Origin: Sphingomonas glacialis
Lineage (GTDB): Bacteria > Pseudomonadota > Alphaproteobacteria > Sphingomonadales > Sphingomonadaceae
Assembly (NCBI RefSeq): GCF_006439055.1
Contig: NZ_RCZC01000001.1
Span: forward strand, 372,001 to 436,000
DNA length: 64,000 nucleotides
Reading direction: 5' to 3'
This document shows, one piece after another, positions 45,283 through 54,070 of the stretch. How positions within the stretch are numbered: position 1 is the first letter of the stretch; each line of letters begins with the position of its first letter. The notes beneath the pieces are model-generated. The model saw only the letters and a list, made by a program, of their open reading frames with translations. It ran no database searches and was not told the DNA's origin. The position numbers were made by a program, and so were the translations under genes.

Positions 45283-46188
45283 GTGCCCACAAAATGTGAT
45301 TTTGAAGAGGACGCTTTCCAGCAATTGGTCGACGGAGCTATTGGGAGATTAACCCGCATTGTAACAACTCCGGGTCGGGTGACAGAAAATGTCCTAGGGT
45401 ACGACGCCGCATTCTTTCTGCCGGTCGATCATTTTGCCGCCGCCCTCGGGCCGCACGTTGCCCCTCATGCGCTTTCGAACCCAACAGGTCCCTTGAGCAT
45501 TGGCATTACAGTTGCCCCCTCAATCTGGACGAATCTCTCGACCATAAGCCCCGCGAAAATCCCAACTTTCAGACTGAACCTGTTTGTACAGTATAAGTCG
45601 CCGGAATTATTGCGCGGGCATAACGCGGCGCAGTGGCCCCATTGGGTTTCTCCATATTTCAGATTTAATATGACACCGCACCAGCTCGCGGTAATGGACA
45701 GAATTGATCAGTCTGGCCCGTCCGCATTGGGATGTTACTGCGCCCCAGACTTCATTGATGCGCCAACCCTCTGGAAGGTCACCGAATCAGGCAACATTCT
45801 TGATCGCGCGCATTTCGTGAGGGCTAAGAACCTCGTCACTCATGGCTGCTATACATATAAAACGGCGAAAGGCACGGGCGTAGGCTTCTCGGAACCCGAA
45901 CAAATCCAACCTGAAGATTTTCCCAAAATGCTTAGCCAGGCGATTGAGGCGGGGCCTGAGATGAGTCTTGAAGAGGCGATCTTGGCCGCTTCGAAAACGA
46001 TATTGGCGGCCACTGACGGTCGCGCTGCACGACGCGGCAGGCTCAGCACATTGTTGAACAACCGTACACCTGCTGATCGCGAGACAGCCCGCGCGGAAGA
46101 CCCGGGGAGGCGGCGCCTGCGTGAGGCCGTGCGCGTGATTCGAGCCTTTGAGATTGTGTATCGCTCGCGGCTCTTGGTTGTGGGTTGA
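45283..46188 (+). CDS. Unrecognised protein, possible PD-(D/E)XK variant
   Basis: Protein of 301 residues starting with GTG. No confident family. The N-terminal half has Asp in LGYDAAFFLP and a Q-x-K in LNLFVQYKSPELL, a spacing that resembles D...(E/Q)xK nuclease cores; the middle is rich in aromatic residues (WPHWVSPYFRFNM). The gene is AT-richer than its surroundings. It faces the PGN_0703-type gene, sharing a 106-base intergenic region. The nuclease idea is inference only. Confidence 0.6.
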   Translation: MPTKCDFEEDAFQQLVDGAIGRLTRIVTTPGRVTENVLGYDAAFFLPVDHFAAALGPHVAPHALSNPTGPLSIGITVAPSIWTNLSTISPAKIPTFRLNLFVQYKSPELLRGHNAAQWPHWVSPYFRFNMTPHQLAVMDRIDQSGPSALGCYCAPDFIDAPTLWKVTESGNILDRAHFVRAKNLVTHGCYTYKTAKGTGVGFSEPEQIQPEDFPKMLSQAIEAGPEMSLEEAILAASKTILAATDGRAARRGRLSTLLNNRTPADRETARAEDPGRRRLREAVRVIRAFEIVYRSRLLVVG

Positions 46189-46354
46189 CGCGTGACCAAA
46201 TCTCTCACGTTCGCGCAGGCGATTGGACACTATTTGTTCTAAAATAGAAGGTTAACGGGCTGACCCTCGTGTAGTTAATTCACGAAATTCGCTATATGCC
46301 TTTGCAGAACGTGCACGGCATTCCGCCGCGGCGTCTTCTGCAAAGGAGACACCT

Positions 46355-46582
46355 GTGTACGAGAAACCCGAAATCGATTTCCGCGACTGGCTCGCCAGCG
46401 TGTCTGACCCAGAGGAGCGCGCACGATTTGCGCGTGAAGGCGGCCATACCGATCGCTGGCATCGTCGCACCCCATCGATGTGCGCAGGCGGCGGTTTCCA
46501 CGCCTCCGTCAACGGCTGCATCACCGGCGCGAAGGGATCAACACCTGTCGCCCCGAATGACGGGGAGGACGACAATGCGTGA
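46355..46582 (+). CDS. Small hypothetical protein upstream of AAA+ gene
   Basis: Protein of 75 residues from a GTG start with an AAAGGAG ribosome site. Sequence is rich in charged residues with a cluster EIDFRDWLASVSDPEERARF. It overlaps the next gene by eight bases, so the two are probably coupled. No domain recognised. Confidence 0.6.
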   Translation: MYEKPEIDFRDWLASVSDPEERARFAREGGHTDRWHRRTPSMCAGGGFHASVNGCITGAKGSTPVAPNDGEDDNA

Positions 46583-48665
46583 TCTCGCCCTCAAGTACCG
46601 CCCGCGCAAGCTGAGCGACATCATCGGTCAGGAAGCCGCGGTTGGTGCGCTGACCCACCACATGACGACGGGCAGCAATCAATCGGTGTTGCTGGTCGGC
46701 CCCTCGGGTACGGGGAAGACCTCTGCCGCCCGCGTCATGGGCGCCGGCATCCTGTGTGAGAACACGGCGCCCCTGCCCTGCGGGCGCTGCACGTCGTGCG
46801 AGAACATCTTTGGCGGCCGCAGCGTGACGTTCGGCTGGTACGAGATGGACGGCGCGCGGCACAACGAGCCACGGCACGTCCAAGACTTCGCCCGGCTCGT
46901 GCAGCGCCCGCATTTCGGCAAATTCGTGTGCTTCCTCGACGAAATCCACGCGCTGTCCGGCGCGGCAGCCGATGTGCTGCTCAAGCCTGCGGAGGAACCC
47001 GGCGAGGGCGCGAACTTCATCTGCGCGACGACTGATCTCGCCGCGGTTCGGCCGGCACTGCGCAAGCGCTGCCTTATCGTGCATTTCAAGCCGCTGGGCG
47101 GCACGCAAATGTTCAAGCTGCTGCGCGACGTCTGTCAGTCGGAGAGCATCCGCTACGAACCGCAAGCGCTCGATATGATCGGCAGTGCGAGCGACGGCTC
47201 TGCGCGCGAGGCTCTGAACAAACTCGACCAGATCGCATGGCAGGGCGACGTCACGCCCACCCTAGCCGCTGAAACGCTCGCATTTGGCTCGACAGCGTTC
47301 GTGCTAGCCTATTTCGATGCGGTGTTGACCGGCGATGTGAACGCGCAGGAGACCGCACTGAGCGACTGGCAGGAAGAGACGCCGGAAAAGGCGCGGATGA
47401 TCCGGGATTTCCTGCTCTACCTGTCCAACTTCGAAGTGACGGTCCCGGCTCGCAATCACATCGTGAACCCCGCCTTTTATCAGGTCACGGCGGCGGAACG
47501 CGAGCGGGTCGCGGCGGGGTTCAAGGCACGCGCGCGATCAGCGCGCCGAAACGCTGGCGATTACTGGCTCGATCTCATGGACGTCTGGGCTGTGCCGATC
47601 GAGACGATGCGCGACCACACGAACCTGCTGATCCGATCGCGGCGGTTTCACCGGCTTGTGAACCCAGAAGGACCGAGCGACCCGACGACGGCGCCTGAAG
47701 CGACACGGGAGCGCGCCCGCGCTTACCGATCGCGCTCCACTACGCTGCGGGTAATGCATCGGTCGACCACCGCGCTCGCCGATCCCGCGGAGTACCTTGA
47801 TCTGAAGCAGGCCGAAGCAATCTACGCTCAAGCTTCGTTCCTGATTCAGCAGCACGGTTTACTGCTGAACACACGCATCACGCTCGATCACGCACGGCTC
47901 GGTGCTGGTGACGAATTGGCGGCTGGGGGCTTGGTGTCCCGGCTCACCCATGAACTAGATGTGCAGGTCAAGAGGTGGGTCCGCGGCTACCGTGCCCACT
48001 GGCTTTACGTCCATGAAGCGCGCGCGGGCGGGACCTACACCGACATCGTTGCTCACGTGCCGCCTGCCGCGCTGATGCAGTTCGCTTCCTGGCTACCCGG
48101 GCGCATGCAGGAATGGCGCGGTGCCGCAGAAAACGATGGCTGGATGCTGGACCCGCCAGTGATGAAGCTGGCGACCGGCTATCCGAATATCCGCCTGCAG
48201 CGTCACTGGCGGCTGGTGCGCGGCCTGTGGCGCGGCATCGACCCTCGCATAGGGCATTGGGACGCGCAAGAAGGGCGGGTGCCGCTGGTCGAGTTGCTGC
48301 GCGTCCCGAAGCGCGACCGCGGATCGATCGGTGAGCTTGCCTCGCTTCGTCGCATGGGCGGCTCAGGGTCGATCGCGCCGGGCGAGCGTCGCAAGGCCGA
48401 AGCCGGACGCATGAAGATGCTGTCGGCGCTGGCGGACGGCGCATGGGATCAAATAGACAGCGGCTGGGAATTGCTCGAGCGCGCCGAGCGGGAGCACGAA
48501 CTCGAGCAGCGCCGTGAGGCGGAAGAGCGCGTGAAACTGGAATGGCCCGCGTCCGACAATCAGATTGAGACGGACCATCGGCGCACCGCGCTCGTCCAAC
48601 TCCATGAAGGCTGGCCGCGCGATCCTCATGCACGGCGGCGCGCGTGGAAAGGCTGGTGGTCATAG
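46575..48665 (+). CDS. DnaX-like clamp-loader ATPase with unusual C-terminal region
   Basis: Protein of 696 residues. The first 230 match the ATPase module of DNA polymerase III gamma/tau: KYRPRKLSDIIGQE, Walker A GPSGTGKT (42-49), four Cys of the zinc module (61, 69, 72, 75), Walker B with DEIH (118-125), sensor 1 ATTD (151-154) and a SDGSAREALNKLDQI sensor 2 region. Residues about 390-500 differ from DnaX and recall rolling-circle Rep-like proteins (LNTRITLDHARLG..., HWLYVHEARAGGTYTDIVAHVPP landmarks) but without an obvious HxH. Probably an element-encoded replication protein. Confidence 0.7.
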   Translation: MRDLALKYRPRKLSDIIGQEAAVGALTHHMTTGSNQSVLLVGPSGTGKTSAARVMGAGILCENTAPLPCGRCTSCENIFGGRSVTFGWYEMDGARHNEPRHVQDFARLVQRPHFGKFVCFLDEIHALSGAAADVLLKPAEEPGEGANFICATTDLAAVRPALRKRCLIVHFKPLGGTQMFKLLRDVCQSESIRYEPQALDMIGSASDGSAREALNKLDQIAWQGDVTPTLAAETLAFGSTAFVLAYFDAVLTGDVNAQETALSDWQEETPEKARMIRDFLLYLSNFEVTVPARNHIVNPAFYQVTAAERERVAAGFKARARSARRNAGDYWLDLMDVWAVPIETMRDHTNLLIRSRRFHRLVNPEGPSDPTTAPEATRERARAYRSRSTTLRVMHRSTTALADPAEYLDLKQAEAIYAQASFLIQQHGLLLNTRITLDHARLGAGDELAAGGLVSRLTHELDVQVKRWVRGYRAHWLYVHEARAGGTYTDIVAHVPPAALMQFASWLPGRMQEWRGAAENDGWMLDPPVMKLATGYPNIRLQRHWRLVRGLWRGIDPRIGHWDAQEGRVPLVELLRVPKRDRGSIGELASLRRMGGSGSIAPGERRKAEAGRMKMLSALADGAWDQIDSGWELLERAEREHELEQRREAEERVKLEWPASDNQIETDHRRTALVQLHEGWPRDPHARRRAWKGWWS

Positions 48666-48912
48666 GCCCGGCAGCGGCGGGTGTCTAAAAGCGCCGCCGC
48701 GCCACCCGTATCGAAAAGAAGGTTCCCGCCCCGGCGGAAGGCATCTTTTAGAGCAGTTTGTATGGAGAGGCAGAAGAGGTTGTATGAAGGTCAGATAGGC
48801 GATGAGATCGCGGAGGGGGTGTCTCTGAAATAACGCATGCGCAAGGCGTTTGCTATCGTTTCGAGAGGCAACTCCCCCAGCGTTCGTCGACAAGTCGCGC
48901 GTCGTCTACTTC
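48666..48912. other. Intergenic region without a clear gene
   Basis: Nothing convincing was found. A 23-codon ORF with ATG at 48762 lacks support. Confidence 0.3.
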
Positions 48913-49845
48913 TTATTCGGTGTATTTGGCACCGGCCGCTTCTGAAGCGCGCTGTCGTGCGCCAACTCCACTTTGGTGAGGCGTTGGAGTGGGGGTGGCG
49001 CTGGTCGAGCAGCTTGGATTGTCGCCGGCGCGCCTTCCGCGCTGATCGGCTTGTCGGCGTCGGCCATTTATTTGTCCCTGACTTGCGGGGCAGTCGAACT
49101 CTTTGTCAGCCAGCCTCCGTCCCGGATTACCCGCATTGGCGGCGGCGACGGCCGGCTCGGAGGTGGGGGTGATCCGGGGATTGGCGGTGCGGAGGTGGGT
49201 ACTCGCGCCATCGTTGGAAGCTCCAATTGGATCGACCGAAAAAATGAGTCGATGCCCATATATAATGGCATCGCAAACAAAAGCTAACAGGAAGCCACTC
49301 AGCAGGAAAACGAGAACCTGTCCACGCGCGCTCAAGCGTCTCTGATTATTTGCGAATGTGCTCTTCGCTGCAATTGCGAACGTGTTCGCCATATACAGGC
49401 GGAGTTCCCGCGCTACGGTCGCATCAAGAGTCTCCCCAGTAAGGCCGCTGCCTGCATGAAACGCGAGCATGTCGTTTGCGTAAGCGGCAATCAGTTCGTC
49501 GTCCGCCGGATAGTCAAACTCTCGCGGCCTTACGACCTGCCATAGCCACCAGAACGCCACCGCGAATGTTCCAGTCGCAAGTAGCAATGCCCCATAGGCA
49601 AGGCATCGATAAAGATCCATTCCGAACGGGGGCAAGGCCTTAGCCGTGCTGGAAATGATCGCGCCAGCTGCGATCAATCCACCTGTGAATAGTGGAAGGG
49701 ACCGCCAGACTGACTCCTCAAGATCAGTTTGACGTTTAAAGGATTCAGCAGCACGATCATCTAGGTATTTGGCCGTGGCATCGCCGATTGCGACTTTCAC
49801 GCCCGCATCGTCCGGATTCTCTGGCGGTGTTACAACATCATCCAT
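48913..49845 (-). CDS. Three-TM membrane protein, defence-effector-like architecture
   Basis: Protein of 310 residues. A charged N-terminal helical stretch with LEESVWRSLPLF leads into two close membrane helices (about 48-70 and 78-103), a cytosolic-sized helical region, a third membrane helix (about 177-200) and a low-complexity polar tail. The two-plus-one helix arrangement resembles SLATT-like or similar membrane effectors, but family assignment is not possible. The ATG at 49845 was chosen for the best N-terminus. Confidence 0.6.
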   Translation of the reverse strand: MDDVVTPPENPDDAGVKVAIGDATAKYLDDRAAESFKRQTDLEESVWRSLPLFTGGLIAAGAIISSTAKALPPFGMDLYRCLAYGALLLATGTFAVAFWWLWQVVRPREFDYPADDELIAAYANDMLAFHAGSGLTGETLDATVARELRLYMANTFAIAAKSTFANNQRRLSARGQVLVFLLSGFLLAFVCDAIIYGHRLIFSVDPIGASNDGASTHLRTANPRITPTSEPAVAAANAGNPGRRLADKEFDCPASQGQINGRRRQADQRGRRAGDNPSCSTSATPTPTPHQSGVGARQRASEAAGAKYTE

Positions 49846-49919
49846 GGCCGCATCATTGCGGACAGTCAGGGTTGTGTCGATAGTGCGTGGGGTTATCACC
49901 GCCGCGACCAATGCCGCTC

Positions 49920-50204
49920 TTATCCAATCTCGATAGAGGTAGGCCAGTAGGTCGGCACAAGCGCCTGCGTCGCCATCCACTCCTCGACCGCGGTCATGAA
50001 GGCCGGGATACCACCTTTCTTGCCCTTAGGGTCATCGTCACGGTTCCAGGCGCCCTTGTCGGGCCAGCAATTGAGCGGCCCGACCTTTATCTGGCTGGGC
50101 GATGTGCGCCGGACATCCAATCCCTGCGCGCTGCACCAGCCGATGACCCGACGCATTACGGCGCTGTCACCCTCAGAGATCAGGGGGCGTTTTACCTTCG
50201 CCAT
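49920..50204 (-). CDS. Hypothetical protein next to excisionase-like gene
   Basis: Protein of 94 residues starting MAKVKRPLISEGD, with RRVIGWCSAQGLDVRRTSPSQ and a Trp-rich C-terminus. It begins three bases after the stop of the AlpA-like gene, so the two are cotranscribed. Similar small genes often sit beside integrase and AlpA genes in prophages. Confidence 0.6.
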   Translation of the reverse strand: MAKVKRPLISEGDSAVMRRVIGWCSAQGLDVRRTSPSQIKVGPLNCWPDKGAWNRDDDPKGKKGGIPAFMTAVEEWMATQALVPTYWPTSIEIG

Positions 50205-50206
50205 GA

Positions 50207-50404
50207 TCAGCGCCCACCGGCAGGGCGCACCGACGGCAGTGCGTCGAGCCAGGCCTGCGCGGCATCCGCGCGGATCAGCGTACGGCGGCCGGCTTTTACG
50301 GCGGCCAGCTCGCCACTGCGGATCAGCTCGTAGGTGCGCGTTCGACTGATGCTCATGCACTCGCGGAATTCGTTGATCGTCATCATGGCGTGATTGGCAG
50401 GCAT
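50207..50404 (-). CDS. AlpA-like excisionase / helix-turn-helix protein
   Basis: Protein of 65 residues with an HTH_17 (excisionase-type) pattern: TINEFRECMSISRTRTYELI, then SGELAAVKAGRRTLIRADAAQAWL. Proteins of this class regulate integrase genes or act in excision. No integrase was found beside it. Confidence 0.8.
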   Translation of the reverse strand: MPANHAMMTINEFRECMSISRTRTYELIRSGELAAVKAGRRTLIRADAAQAWLDALPSVRPAGGR

Positions 50405-50612
50405 GGCGCTGCGCTCCTCGTTGTTGAGCGAGCATATCGAGGCGAGCGCGGGCGCCGCTCAGGTCGCGGAGGCCGCGGCGAACGCCATCTCCCCCAGAGT
50501 TATCAGCCGAATTCGATCAAACCGACAGACGGCATCGCCCCGCCCGTTCAACCAGACCGCTCTCGCCGTGCAATCGGACAGCTTTGCGCGACGCGTTTTC
50601 GTCCACCCTGCT

Positions 50613-50885
50613 CTAGTTGTCGACGAACCACGGCCGCGGGGTGGTGTTGATACAGGAGAGCGGCACACCATAGTCTCTCGGCGCCCATGAGTCGTATCGC
50701 TTTGCAGGCTGGCGAAACACCCGATAGTCGCTGCCCTTAATCGCGTCCGATTCAGGGTCGATGAACGCCCGTCCGTCCCTGATCTCGCGGATAGTTCCGT
50801 ATCCTTGCGAGCCGCGGCCAGACCAGAAAAAGACTCGTTCGCCGACGGCAATCAAAGGTTGATGGTCATTTTGCAGACCCCGCAC
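50613..50885 (-). CDS. Hypothetical protein
   Basis: Protein of up to 90 residues with an SH3/KOW-like stretch (GERVFFWSGRGSQGYGTIREI). The GTG start at 50885 is directly preceded by AGGA with no spacer, so a later start is possible. No function recognised. Confidence 0.45.
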   Translation of the reverse strand: MRGLQNDHQPLIAVGERVFFWSGRGSQGYGTIREIRDGRAFIDPESDAIKGSDYRVFRQPAKRYDSWAPRDYGVPLSCINTTPRPWFVDN

Positions 50886-51115
50886 TCCTCGTCTGTCCGA
50901 TCGAATTCGGTAACAATTGTTCGCTCGTGCCGGTCGCTTGTATACCCACGCGGCCTTCGAATGCCGTTCGCGACTGCAACTCGGCGATCTTGGCGCAGCG
51001 CCTGGCGAGTTGGTGCGGGACCGTCCCCTTGGTCACCGACTGACGCCACTAGCGGACTAGAGGTCGCTCCAAAATTTGCCTCGTCGCTAAGGTGTTTAGT
51101 GGTTACCTTGGCCAG

Positions 51116-52423
51116 ATGAGCGACTGCGACATCATTATCGACACCAATCAGGTGCTGCATTTCCAGCCGATCGACCAAATAGATTGGTGCGCGCTTACCG
51201 GATGCAATCACTGCACGCTCGTCATCACGCCGATCCTCCTACGCGAGCTAGAGCAGAAGAAGATTTTTAGTCCGTCGGCCACGCTCAAGTCACGTGCGGC
51301 AAGGATGATCGATTTCCTTGTGAGCAAGATGGTGCTGCCCGATCCGATTGAGCTGCGCCCAAAAGTGACGCTCGCTTTCGTCGTGCAGGAACCCGCAATC
51401 GACTTTGCAACTCATCAGTTAGTCCGAGAGATCAACGACGACCACTATATCGCCACCGCCATCGAGCGGCAGAACGCTGGGCGCGTTACGCTCATCGCCT
51501 CCAACGACGGCGGCATGGCAATGAAGCTGCGCTCACGTGCCATCAGGGTACTGCGGCTGACCGACGCGCTCCGGCTTCCCGATGAGGTCGAGGCCGGCGC
51601 GAAGGAACTGCGCGATGCAAAGCTTGAGATCGCCCGACTTAAATCGCGGCAGCCCAAACTTTCGGCCGCTTTCCGGGGCGGGGCCTCTAAGCGTGAGATC
51701 CGCAACGCCCGCGCGATCGAGATGGGCGTTCCGAGCTTAAGCAAGATCCGCGCTGACCATCCCTTGCTTCCGTTACCGGGAGAGCCCTCAGCATCGAATG
51801 TCGGAGCGCTATCCGCGTATCGCAGCATTTCTGCTCTTGGTATGCCGAGCCGCGAGCGCATCGAGCAGCATAACGCCGCGCTTCGGTCCTATTACACTCT
51901 CTACGAGCGCTACCTAAGGGAGCTTAGGCAATGGACAGAAAATTTGCGATTGACCGCCACGCTTCACCTTATTCTAAAGAATGACGGCTCGGCGACAGCC
52001 ACCAATATCGACGTTACCGTGAACTTCCCCAAAACAATTTTCCTGTCATCGGTTTCTGAAAGGGCGAGCGAGCCGGTAGCGCCTGATGCGCCGGCAAAGC
52101 CTAACACGCTTAGCGCGTTAAACACCTATGTCGGGAATGGGGCTCGCGCCATTTACCCTGACTACCGCGCACCCCTTTTCAATCTCTATGACGGCGCGGC
52201 CCATATTGATGAAAACAATCCGCACTCTGCCCAATTCTCTATCGAGGCACTGAAGCAGAAATGTTCGCTTGAGCTCGACGATTTCTTTCTCCTTCGGGCG
52301 CCCGACTTGACCGGCAAGGGCGCCGAGATCGACGTTGAAATCACCTTCCACGAGGCCGAACCGGTTCACCACAAGCTGGCGATCACCTTCGCTGAGGTGG
52401 ACGCTTCCGAATCTGATGACTGA
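51116..52423 (+). CDS. PIN-domain protein with C-terminal beta-rich domain
   Basis: Protein of 435 residues. The N-terminal part is a PIN-like RNase fold: Asp9 in IIIDTNQ, acidic residues Glu44/Glu46 in LLRELEQ, Asp108/109 in INDDHYIATA and Asp131 in ASNDGG are the expected metal ligands. A basic coiled-coil-like stretch (about 155-175) follows, and the C-terminus (LHLILKNDGSATATNIDVTVNFP, landmark) is beta-rich. No small antitoxin gene precedes it, so it may be a stand-alone RNase or defence effector. Confidence 0.7.
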   Translation: MSDCDIIIDTNQVLHFQPIDQIDWCALTGCNHCTLVITPILLRELEQKKIFSPSATLKSRAARMIDFLVSKMVLPDPIELRPKVTLAFVVQEPAIDFATHQLVREINDDHYIATAIERQNAGRVTLIASNDGGMAMKLRSRAIRVLRLTDALRLPDEVEAGAKELRDAKLEIARLKSRQPKLSAAFRGGASKREIRNARAIEMGVPSLSKIRADHPLLPLPGEPSASNVGALSAYRSISALGMPSRERIEQHNAALRSYYTLYERYLRELRQWTENLRLTATLHLILKNDGSATATNIDVTVNFPKTIFLSSVSERASEPVAPDAPAKPNTLSALNTYVGNGARAIYPDYRAPLFNLYDGAAHIDENNPHSAQFSIEALKQKCSLELDDFFLLRAPDLTGKGAEIDVEITFHEAEPVHHKLAITFAEVDASESDD

Positions 52424-52458
52424 GCACATCAGACGCCGCCACTCCTAACGAGCTCCCG

Positions 52459-52692
52459 TTACAGGCTCGACCATGCGCTCTCGGCGTCATCGATTGCCTG
52501 GAACACGTCGCCGTCCGCTTTTTGCCCGCGCAGGTGCGCACCTACTGCCTCGAGATCACCGTCTTTCGGGAACGATCGATCCGCACACGCTGCGGCAGCA
52601 AGTTCATCGATCCAATCTCCGCGTTCGCGCTGAGCGCTCAGCCATCGGCCGAACGGCTCGCGTTTCGTCTAGTAGCGAGAGGTGTTTGTCAT
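52459..52692 (-). pseudogene. YozE-SAM-like protein with in-frame TAG at codon 8
   Basis: The C-terminal 69 codons encode REPFGRWLSAQRERGDWIDE and continue through SFPKDGDLEAV to AIDDAESAWSSL, a pattern of the YozE/SAM-like small protein family. The upstream ATG (52692) has an AAGGAA ribosome site, but codon 8 is TAG (52671-52669) in the same frame. Either the gene is broken or translation starts at an unusual codon after the stop. Confidence 0.6.
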
Positions 52693-52793
52693 CGGGCATT
52701 CCTTGATCGACTTGTCTATTCGGGCGGCCTAGCGGGTTGTCGATGTTCTCACAATGTTCTTGCAGAATCGTTGAGTGCGGTCGATGGCGCGTG

Positions 52794-53318
52794 ATGGTTG
52801 GCCCCAAAAAAACCCTGACTGACCTACGGCGGATCGAGGCTGCGGTACGGGTGACGTGCAACGAATGCGGCCACGTCCGGATATGCGACCGCGAGGCGCT
52901 GATTCATCACCGCACTCGCCATCGCGCCGGCCTGGACTGGGCGTCCGTGCGCGCGAGCCTGCCATGCTGGAATGCAGGGTGCGGCAGCAAACACACGCGG
53001 GTCGAGGCTCTGCCCTTTAGCCAGGACCGGGTCGAGCTCCGCCGCAAGCGCGCCGAGACGATCCTGATGAACCTCGCGCTGAGCGTCCTGCATGCGGCGT
53101 CCTACCGCGAGAAGGACGTGCCGATCGCGACGCCGGATGTCCGCCTAGCGCTGAGGGTGCTCTATCCATACCTGCGCGACGAGACGCACCTGCGGTCATA
53201 CTGGGCCGCCGCCGTCGCGCCGCGCGATCACGCTTGGGATAGCTGTCACCGCCCGTATGAAGCGATCGTCGCGGCGCTGCTCAAGTGTGGTCTGACTGTC
53301 GATGCTGAACTTCGCTGA
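52794..53318 (+). CDS. Hypothetical protein with zinc-ribbon-like Cys/His motif
   Basis: Protein of 174 residues. The N-terminal part has CNECGHVRIC and an HHRTRH segment followed by CWNAGCGSKH, possible zinc ligands. The C-terminal half is helical with charged patches. Such proteins occur in phage and plasmid regions and may bind nucleic acid. No family recognised. Confidence 0.6.
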   Translation: MVGPKKTLTDLRRIEAAVRVTCNECGHVRICDREALIHHRTRHRAGLDWASVRASLPCWNAGCGSKHTRVEALPFSQDRVELRRKRAETILMNLALSVLHAASYREKDVPIATPDVRLALRVLYPYLRDETHLRSYWAAAVAPRDHAWDSCHRPYEAIVAALLKCGLTVDAELR

Positions 53319-53330
53319 GGCGGTTCGGCC

Positions 53331-53528
53331 TTACTGCCGGGGCGAATGCGCGATCGCCCGCATCTTGTTGATAAGGTCCGCCCAGTGCTCGTCGGTGTCG
53401 TCCTGGCCGGAGGATTTCAATCCTTCTATGGCTCGACGTAGCCACATCTCCCCATGCAGATCCATAAACGCCGCGGCTTGCATCCAGCGGAGCGCGTCAG
53501 CATTCTCATCGGATTGATCGTCAGCCAA
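53331..53528 (-). CDS. Small hypothetical protein
   Basis: Protein of 65 residues, acidic, with a TTG start. It contains MQAAAFMDLHGEMWLRRAIEG. No family recognised. Convergent with the zinc-ribbon-like gene, 12 bases apart. Confidence 0.45.
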   Translation of the reverse strand: MADDQSDENADALRWMQAAAFMDLHGEMWLRRAIEGLKSSGQDDTDEHWADLINKMRAIAHSPRQ

Positions 53529-53620
53529 TGCAGGTCCCTATCTGCTAGTCCAGGAGAGCCCTGTAGCGGCCGCGGAAGGCGGTCTGTGCAGAGCGGCGTG
53601 GGCGTCTCGGTAGCCGGTTC

Positions 53621-53776
53621 TTACAATCTGAGTCGCGTTGGGATGCCCGCTGTCTGAGCCTCAGCCGCTAACGATAGGAGGTGGTCATCGATTTGCGTCC
53701 GACATACGGCCGGCGATGTGCACTTCCCTCCGAGGAGCGGCGCGCCACAAGAACGGCATTTGGCAGTGGTCACCAA
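53621..53776 (-). CDS. Small zinc-ribbon-like protein
   Basis: About 51 residues from a TTG start (GTG three bases later). It has CRSCGAPLLGGKCTSPAVC, two CxxC-like pairs spaced as in zinc ribbons, then a helical tail. GGGA lies 7-10 bases upstream. Small size leaves some doubt. Confidence 0.5.
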   Translation of the reverse strand: MVTTAKCRSCGAPLLGGKCTSPAVCRTQIDDHLLSLAAEAQTAGIPTRLRL

Positions 53777-53818
53777 GTCGATTTCCCTTTCAGGTCTCAG
53801 AAAGCGGACAGGTGAAAA

Positions 53819-54070
53819 ATGACGGCGGACGACATTGGTTGCGGGAGATCGCGGTTAATGGATTTCCTCCGTCCCCATACATGCGCGTGGCAACACTGGA
53901 AAATAGGAGCGACTGTTCCGCAGCCGAGATGTCCGACAATGCGCTGCCCCATCGGCCTTTCTACCAAGTTCGCGGTGCTCGCGACGACGCTTATGGGCTG
54001 GGACGCGCGGTCGATGCGGAGATTTAAGAATAGGCTCGGCGGCGCTGATACTGATTCTGCGGCTTGTTGA
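53819..54070 (+). CDS. Possible small Cys-rich protein
   Basis: Open frame of 83 residues with an AGGTGA-like site before the ATG. It has several Cys (RCPTMRCPIG) and a basic C-terminus (RRFKNRLGG). No family recognised; the opposite strand also has an open frame here, so support is limited. Confidence 0.35.
   Translation: MTADDIGCGRSRLMDFLRPHTCAWQHWKIGATVPQPRCPTMRCPIGLSTKFAVLATTLMGWDARSMRRFKNRLGGADTDSAAC

Noticed and set aside
46575..48665. Calling this gene the chromosomal dnaX
   Set aside because: The C-terminal region is unlike DnaX and the setting is accessory; host dnaX should lie elsewhere.
48762..48833. 23-codon ORF between the ATPase and membrane-protein genes
   Set aside because: Too short, without a convincing ribosome site or family pattern.
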